Source of the DNA: an uncultured Eubacteriales bacterium
GTDB lineage: Bacteria; Bacillota; Clostridia; Oscillospirales; Oscillospiraceae
DNA length: 10,412 nt
Direction of reading: 5' to 3'
Assembly (NCBI GenBank): GCA_900553135.1
Contig: USCO01000073.1
Location: 1 to 10,412, forward strand
The notes below the pieces were generated by a model that saw only the letters and a program-made list of their open reading frames with translations, was not told the DNA's origin and did not search any database. A program made the translations under genes and the position numbers. This document shows positions 7,369-10,412 of the stretch, piece after piece (the first letter of the stretch is position 1; the number at the start of each line of letters is the position of its first letter).

Positions 7369-8309
7369 GCCAGTTCCTCCCGCTGCAAGGCCCGCCAGGT
7401 GAGCACCGCGGTGCCCATGGCGTTGTCGGTGGAAAATTGGGGGGGCGCAAAGACCGCCTGAAAACTTTCCTGCAGCACCTGGCGCAGCCGCCGGTTGGAG
7501 GCCACGCCTCCCGAGCACAGCACAGGCAGGCCGGGATGGCGCTCCAGGGCCTGCTGGGTGGCACGGCGCACCGCCTGGCACACCGTCTCCTGGGCAAACC
7601 AGGCGATTTCCTCCTTGGGCTCTCCCCGCTCCAGCATCTGCTTGACCTTGTTTTCCATTCCCGACAGGGAGAAGGCGCAGTCTCGCACTTTTACGGCAAA
7701 GGAGGTCCGCTTCTGGGCCTGAGTGCTGAGCTGGTCCAGAGCCTTCCCGGCGGGAAAGTCCAGTCCCATGAGCACTCCGGTACGGTCCAGCAGCTGCCCG
7801 GCGGAGATGTCGCTGGTGCCGCCCAGAATCTCCGCCGTCACGGCGATCCCCTGCTGGTCCGGCTGGGCCAGCAGCAGCTCAGTGGTCCCGCCCGACAGAT
7901 GCCAGGCCAGGAAGGGGCCGTCCAGCAGCTCCAGACGTCCGGCGGCCCAGGCCGCCGCGGCCAGGTGTCCCTGCTGGTGGGAGAAGGCAAAGAAGGGCAC
8001 CCCCAGAGCGTAGGCCAGCGACTGGCCCAGGGAAGCTCCCGCCAGGAAACAGGGCATGTAGGAGCCCTCCACCGCCCGGGGGCGGGTGCTGGCGCCCACC
8101 GCCTGAAGATCCTTCAGCAGGCCCTGCTCCTTCAGCTGCTCCAGCTGGCCGGGCAGACGCTTGACGTGCTGGAACAGGGCGTCGCTCTGGCGCAGGCCCA
8201 GCTCGCCCGGCCGTACGTCCAGCAAGCGCCCACGGTTGTCTCCCTGCTCCCCGTCAAATACCGCCGCTGAGGTGGTATAGTTGCTGGTATCCAGGCCCAA
8301 GACCCCCAT
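7365..8309 (-). CDS. Divergent TsaD/Kae1-like protein (peptidase M22 family paralog)
   Basis: Member of the TsaD/Kae1 (YgjD, 'O-sialoglycoprotein endopeptidase', M22) ASKHA-fold family. Canonical TsaD makes the tRNA t6A37 modification, but this 314-residue protein is shorter and divergent, so its role is unknown. Visible motifs are GLDTSNYTTSAAV (5-17, first phosphate loop), SHQQGH (110-115), SGGTTEL (139-145), GLDFPAGKALDQL (182-194), CSGGVASNRRLR (265-276) and STDNAMG (293-299). His111, His115 and Asp295 match the TsaD metal-binding HxxxH...D set. The Asp-Glu of the TsaD opening motif (ETSCDET) is replaced by Tyr-Thr. Start is ATG at 8309 with GGAGGG upstream, 5 bp after nusB. It overlaps xseA by 4 bases. 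It fills the position of folD in B. subtilis. A canonical tsaD is expected elsewhere in the genome. Confidence 0.85.
   Translation of the reverse strand: MGVLGLDTSNYTTSAAVFDGEQGDNRGRLLDVRPGELGLRQSDALFQHVKRLPGQLEQLKEQGLLKDLQAVGASTRPRAVEGSYMPCFLAGASLGQSLAYALGVPFFAFSHQQGHLAAAAWAAGRLELLDGPFLAWHLSGGTTELLLAQPDQQGIAVTAEILGGTSDISAGQLLDRTGVLMGLDFPAGKALDQLSTQAQKRTSFAVKVRDCAFSLSGMENKVKQMLERGEPKEEIAWFAQETVCQAVRRATQQALERHPGLPVLCSGGVASNRRLRQVLQESFQAVFAPPQFSTDNAMGTAVLTWRALQREELA
7376..7380 (-). promoter_or_regulatory. Ribosome binding site that fixes the xseA start
   Basis: GGAGG on the minus strand, 7 bases before the GTG at 7368 and inside the last codons of the TsaD-like gene. It supports coupled translation and rules out the longer upstream reading frame as the xseA start. 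Confidence 0.75.
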
Positions 8310-8314
8310 GGTCC

Positions 8315-8818
8315 TTAACCCTCCTCGGAAGTGGGCTCCGCCTGGGCCTGCTTCTCAGGCTTGGGCGGGGTATCCTGAAACTCAGTGCGGACAAAGGTGC
8401 CCAGGATGCCGTTGACAAAGGCGGCCACTTCCTGGGGCTCATACTTCTTGGTCATCTCCACCGCCGCGTTGATGGCAGCGGCGTTGGGGACGCCGGGCAT
8501 GTACAGGACCTCGTACATGGCGGTACGCATAATGGCCGCCGCCATGCGGGGGATGCGGGCAAAGGACCAGCCCACGGCATAGCGGGCGATGTAGTCGTCC
8601 AACTCAGGCCCGTGGGCAAACACACCCTTTACCAGGTCCCGGATATACTGCTCCTGCTTCTCGTTGGGATACTGGGAGTAGAGGGCGCTCTCCTCCCCCA
8701 GCTGGGTAAAGCGCTCATGGTTGAGCTCGCTCTCCAGCACGTCCTCGGCGCTCTGCGTGCCGAAGCCCAGGGAAAAAATCATATGCACCGCGATTTCGCG
8801 GGCGTCACTTCTGGTCAT
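8315..8818 (-). CDS. nusB: Transcription antitermination factor NusB
   Basis: NusB binds boxA RNA with ribosomal protein S10 (NusE) and supports antitermination of rRNA operons. The 167 residues hold the all-helical NusB fold: REIAVHMIFSLGF at 7-19, RIPRMAAAIMRTAMYEVLYM at 88-107, PNAAAINAAVEMTKKY at 111-126 and AAFVNGILGTFVR at 132-144. It is about 20-30 residues longer than typical NusB, because of a C-terminal Pro/Glu/Lys-rich tail (about 146-167) and a somewhat extended region around 38-58. Start is ATG at 8818 with GGAGGA about 7 bases upstream. It is the first gene of the leftward cluster, following a candidate promoter at 8873-8878, and lies 5 bp before the TsaD-like gene. Confidence 0.95.
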   Translation of the reverse strand: MTRSDAREIAVHMIFSLGFGTQSAEDVLESELNHERFTQLGEESALYSQYPNEKQEQYIRDLVKGVFAHGPELDDYIARYAVGWSFARIPRMAAAIMRTAMYEVLYMPGVPNAAAINAAVEMTKKYEPQEVAAFVNGILGTFVRTEFQDTPPKPEKQAQAEPTSEEG

Positions 8819-8872
8819 AGTCGTTCCTCCGTAAGATGAAAGGCTGTCATGGTGCCATATTCACACAAGCAT

Positions 8873-8878
8873 ATTATA
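8873..8878 (-). promoter_or_regulatory. Candidate -10 element of the nusB operon promoter
   Basis: A perfect TATAAT on the minus strand (8878-8873) would give a start near 8866 and a leader of about 48 bases before nusB. The -35 region at 17 bp spacing is poor (TTTCTT in a T-rich run), which suggests help from an activator or UP-like T-tracts. The -10 is inside an AT-rich stretch with an interrupted inverted repeat CATATT/AATATG (8870-8890). It is the best promoter candidate after the upstream terminator. Confidence 0.5.
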
Positions 8879-8914
8879 TACATGAATATGCAAAAAAGAA
8901 AGCCCTAAAATTCA

Positions 8915-8938
8915 CAAACCCTGATTTTTCACGGTTTG
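8915..8938. repeat. Imperfect dyad upstream of the nusB promoter
   Basis: CAAACC (8915-8920) and GGTTTG (8933-8938) form a 6-bp inverted repeat. An inner TGA/TCA pair (8922-8924 and 8929-8931) extends the symmetry after one mismatch, so 9 of 12 positions per arm are symmetric. It lies between the hydrolase terminator and the nusB promoter and could be an operator, or simply chance. Confidence 0.3.
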
Positions 8939-8947
8939 CCGCCTTAT

Positions 8948-8986
8948 AAAAAAGCGGCCCTATCCGAAAAAACCGGATAGGGCCGC
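8948..8986 (-). terminator. Intrinsic terminator of the SleB-like hydrolase gene
   Basis: A perfect 13-bp GC-rich stem, GCGGCCCTATCCG (8954-8966) with CGGATAGGGCCGC (8974-8986), has a 7-base loop. On the minus strand it is followed directly by TTTTTTATAA. It lies 32 bp beyond the hydrolase stop codon. It should separate that gene from the nusB operon downstream. Confidence 0.93.
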
Positions 8987-9018
8987 AGGCCGAAGCCATT
9001 TCATTGCAGATTGTTGTC

Positions 9019-9981
9019 TCAGGCATAGAACCGGTGGCCGCCGATGACCGCCACGCAGGTCTTGTTCCGAGAAGCCCAGCTGTTGGGGGTTGAATCGAAG
9101 TACATGGCACCTTCGGTCTCCTCCACCACGCCGCCGTCCAGCACCAGCTTGGCAGCGATGACGCTGGAAGCGTTGGGGGTGCGGTTGGCCAGGCGGCCGG
9201 ACTGATAGGTGGTAAACTGATTCTTCTGGGACAGCACCCCCAGGATGCTGTTGGGGAAGATGGGGCTGCTGACCCGGTTGAGGATCACGTTGCCCACCGC
9301 CATCTGGCCCTCCAGAGGCTGATTGCCGCTCTCGGCGTAGATCACCCGGGAGAGCCAGAACAGGTCGTCGCTGTTATAATACTGCTCACCGGACTGAATC
9401 CCTCCGCTGCCCCGGGTCACGGCCACCACACCGGTGGAGGCGTTCCAGCTCAGGGTCGCGCCGAAGGCCTCCGTCACCACGGACAGGGGGACCGTCACCT
9501 GGCCGTTCACCGCCTGCACCCCCTCGGGGATGTAGAGGTAGCGGCCGTTGGCCACCAGATACAGCTGACCCACCTGGGCGCTGAGGTTCAGCTTCCCGCT
9601 GGTGATGGTCACCGTCTGGCTGCCGGCGTTCCACTGTACGTTCACAGCGGGGTCCAGCTCCTTCGCCATGGATGCCAGAGCGACATAAGTCGTTCCGTTG
9701 CGCTGAGTCTTGCTCACTTCCGAGGAGACCGCCTGACCGTTGACGGTCAGGGTGCGATCCTTATCCTCAGCCAGAGTCAGGACGCTCTGGCCCGCCGCGG
9801 CGGGCACAGCCTGCGCCTGATCTGCTTCCTGATCCGATGTTTTGCTGCGCTCAGACAGCTGGGCCACCGTAAGCCCACTGGAGGTTGAGGTACCATCTGT
9901 GGAGTCCTGCTCCACTCCGGCACCCATCAGGAGAAGCAAGGCAAAGGCGCTCAGCAGCAACGAAGACAGCTTTCGTGTCAT
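9019..9981 (-). CDS. Secreted SleB-type cell wall hydrolase with copper-amine-oxidase-N stalk
   Basis: Predicted exported peptidoglycan hydrolase of the Hydrolase_2 (SleB/CwlJ) family; SleB is a lytic transglycosylase of spore cortex. It has 320 residues. A Sec signal peptide covers about 1-21 (TRK then a leucine-rich core). A low-complexity Ser/Thr/Gln linker (about 25-65) lacks a lipobox cysteine. A copper-amine-oxidase N-terminal-like stalk follows at about 77-190, with two beta units each ending in the NVQWNAGSQTVTIT / TLSWNASTGVVAVT pattern. The hydrolase domain runs from about 206 to 300, with LFWLSRVIYAESGNQPLEGQ containing the likely catalytic Glu217. The start is ATG at 9981 because AGGAG (9990-9994) lies 8 bases away; the in-frame GTG at 9990 overlaps that site. 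It is monocistronic, with promoter upstream and terminator downstream. Whether it acts on spores or growing cells is open. Confidence 0.9.
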   Translation of the reverse strand: MTRKLSSLLLSAFALLLLMGAGVEQDSTDGTSTSSGLTVAQLSERSKTSDQEADQAQAVPAAAGQSVLTLAEDKDRTLTVNGQAVSSEVSKTQRNGTTYVALASMAKELDPAVNVQWNAGSQTVTITSGKLNLSAQVGQLYLVANGRYLYIPEGVQAVNGQVTVPLSVVTEAFGATLSWNASTGVVAVTRGSGGIQSGEQYYNSDDLFWLSRVIYAESGNQPLEGQMAVGNVILNRVSSPIFPNSILGVLSQKNQFTTYQSGRLANRTPNASSVIAAKLVLDGGVVEETEGAMYFDSTPNSWASRNKTCVAVIGGHRFYA

Positions 9982-9989
9982 TGTCTTCA

Positions 9990-9994
9990 CTCCT
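9990..9994 (-). promoter_or_regulatory. Ribosome binding site deciding the hydrolase start
   Basis: AGGAG on the minus strand lies 8 bases before ATG 9981-9979. The alternative GTG at 9990-9988 would overlap this element, so the shorter protein is preferred. Confidence 0.7.
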
Positions 9995-10050
9995 ATGGTT
10001 ACAAAATTATGTCAACAATTATGACATCAAAAGCAACGGGTTGTTACTTT

Positions 10051-10067
10051 TGTTACCACATTGTAAC
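10051..10067 (+). promoter_or_regulatory. Candidate WalR (YycF) binding box over the hydrolase promoter
   Basis: TGTTAC (10051-10056), 5 bases, then TGTAAC (10062-10067) matches every specified position of the WalR consensus TGTWAH-N5-TGTWAH known from B. subtilis and Staphylococcus. It overlaps the predicted -10 of the hydrolase promoter. A further TGTTAC lies at 10042-10047, out of the 11-bp phase. WalR controls wall hydrolases, which fits the downstream gene. Whether this organism has WalRK cannot be seen here. Confidence 0.45.
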
Positions 10068-10088
10068 TAATACACGCCCCCGAAACAA
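10060..10088 (-). promoter_or_regulatory. Candidate housekeeping promoter of the hydrolase gene
   Basis: On the minus strand TTGTTT (10088-10083) and TACAAT (10065-10060) are separated by exactly 17 bp. The -10 matches 5 of 6 and the -35 matches TTG only. Transcription would start near 10053, leaving a leader of about 70 bases. Confidence 0.5.
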
Positions 10089-10286
10089 GGGCAATTTTCA
10101 CTATACTTTCCACCCTTTCCTTGTGTATTTTTTCTTATATGTTATAAAAAATGTCATTATTTTGTGAATCTATAACTTTTTTGGCGAGTTTGTGTATCTG
10201 CAATCTGACGGAAGCTGAGCCTGCCGCTCCGGTGGGTTTACCGCTTCTGATATTATGTATCCCACTTTTCCGCCGCAAATTTCCCC

Positions 10287-10315
10287 TTGCATTCCAGTGG
10301 GTTTTGTGTTACAGT
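10287..10315 (+). promoter_or_regulatory. Candidate promoter of tRNA-Gly
   Basis: TTGCAT (10287-10292) and TACAGT (10310-10315) are spaced by 17 bp. Transcription would start near 10322, about 11 bases before the mature tRNA 5' end, a usual tRNA leader length. Confidence 0.5.
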
Positions 10316-10332
10316 AGGAAAGAACTGAATCT

Positions 10333-10406
10333 GCAGGTGTAGTTCAATGGCAGAATGTCAGCTTCCCAAGCTGAACACGGGGGTTCGATTCCCCTCACCT
10401 GCTCCA
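10333..10406 (+). tRNA. tRNA-Gly (anticodon CCC), CCA encoded
   Basis: A full cloverleaf of 74 bases with the encoded CCA. The acceptor stem GCAGGTG pairs with CACCTGC, followed by discriminator T. The D-stem is GTTC/GAAT with a loop containing GG, the anticodon stem TCAGC/GCTGA encloses the loop TTCCCAA, and the T-stem GGGGG/CCCCT (one G-U) carries the loop TTCGATT. The anticodon CCC at 10365-10367 reads GGG glycine codons, common in this GC-rich coding sequence. The variable loop is short (ACAC). The window ends 6 bases after CCA, so any further tRNA genes are out of view. Confidence 0.97.
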
Positions 10407-10412
10407 TCGTCG

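Larger units (their letters stand above)
9982..10332. other. AT-rich intergenic region between hydrolase and tRNA-Gly
   Basis: This 351-bp spacer is clearly lower in GC than the genes. It holds the leftward hydrolase promoter (10060-10088), a WalR-type box overlapping it, repeated GTTAC/GTAAC pentamers, a possible second rightward promoter (10121-10148) and the tRNA promoter (10287-10315). The small open frames here lack ribosome binding sites and I see no protein gene. The segment 10150-10286 has no recognisable element. Confidence 0.7.

Noticed and set aside
7369..7581. Upstream extension of xseA to an ATG at 7581
   Set aside because: The extra 71 residues resemble no XseA and overlap the TsaD-like gene; GTG 7368 has a well-spaced ribosome binding site and a GTGA junction.
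6142..8270. Long plus-strand frames (6142-7260 and 7437-8270) opposite xseA and the TsaD-like gene
   Set aside because: Shadows of codon bias on the opposite strand; no recognisable domains and they cross confident genes.
9982..9990. GTG at 9990 as the hydrolase start
   Set aside because: It overlaps the AGGAG element itself; ATG 9981 has proper spacing.
10010..10015. Perfect TTGACA on the minus strand upstream of the hydrolase gene
   Set aside because: A -10 at 17 bp would fall on the ribosome binding site and no TATAAT-like sequence is there.
9842..10070. Short plus-strand frames of 60-61 codons across the hydrolase 5' end
   Set aside because: They lie opposite the hydrolase signal peptide and promoter and have no supporting signals.
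10232..10304. Direct repeat GTGGGTTT at 10232-10239 and 10297-10304
   Set aside because: Only 8 bases and two copies; no further structure supports a functional repeat or attachment site near the tRNA.
10151..10342. Plus-strand frame of 63 codons running into the tRNA gene
   Set aside because: No ribosome binding site before the ATG, it ends inside the tRNA, and the composition is not that of the neighbouring genes.

Overview
This is a GC-rich chromosomal segment from a bacterium that looks like a Firmicute of class Clostridia, plausibly an Oscillospirales gut anaerobe of the Flavonifractor/Lawsonibacter kind. The taxonomic call is inference. It rests on gene order, strong AGGAGG-type ribosome binding sites, GTG/TTG starts, an AhrC-type ArgR, and a SleB-like wall hydrolase with a copper-amine-oxidase-N stalk. 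Nothing in the window looks mobile: I saw no transposase, integrase, CRISPR array or phage gene.

Layout, right to left. A tRNA-Gly(CCC) gene reads rightward at 10333-10406 with its own promoter. A 351-bp AT-rich spacer (9982-10332) carries that promoter, a leftward promoter, and a site matching the WalR (YycF) consensus. The leftward promoter serves a secreted SleB-type cell-wall hydrolase with a stalk domain (9019-9981), which ends in a textbook intrinsic terminator (8948-8986). From about 8866 to the left edge everything reads leftward as one tightly packed cluster: nusB, a divergent TsaD-like (peptidase M22) paralog, xseA, xseB, ispA, a divergent-PAP2 (YuiD-type) membrane protein, dxs, tlyA, nadK, argR, and the first 150 codons of recN.

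The spacing indicates an operon with extensive translational coupling. Three junctions are 4-base ATGA overlaps (xseB/ispA, tlyA/nadK, nadK/argR), one is a GTGA overlap (TsaD-like/xseA), and dxs and tlyA overlap by 11 bases. The largest gaps are 54 bp (before dxs, holding a GC-rich hairpin) and 39 bp. The order follows the Bacillus subtilis cluster nusB-folD-xseA-xseB-ispA-dxs-yqxC-ahrC-recN with three differences: the TsaD-like gene sits in the folD slot, the divergent-PAP2 gene lies between ispA and dxs, and nadK lies between tlyA and argR.

Functionally the cluster joins isoprenoid supply (Dxs, IspA, perhaps the PAP2-like protein) with DNA repair (ExoVII, RecN), rRNA and transcription functions (NusB, TlyA), NADP synthesis (NadK) and arginine control (ArgR). 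This is mostly conserved housekeeping DNA and I do not see a clearly new system. The best leads are the uncharacterised TsaD paralog, the PAP2-like protein inside the isoprenoid genes, and the WalR-like box over the hydrolase promoter.
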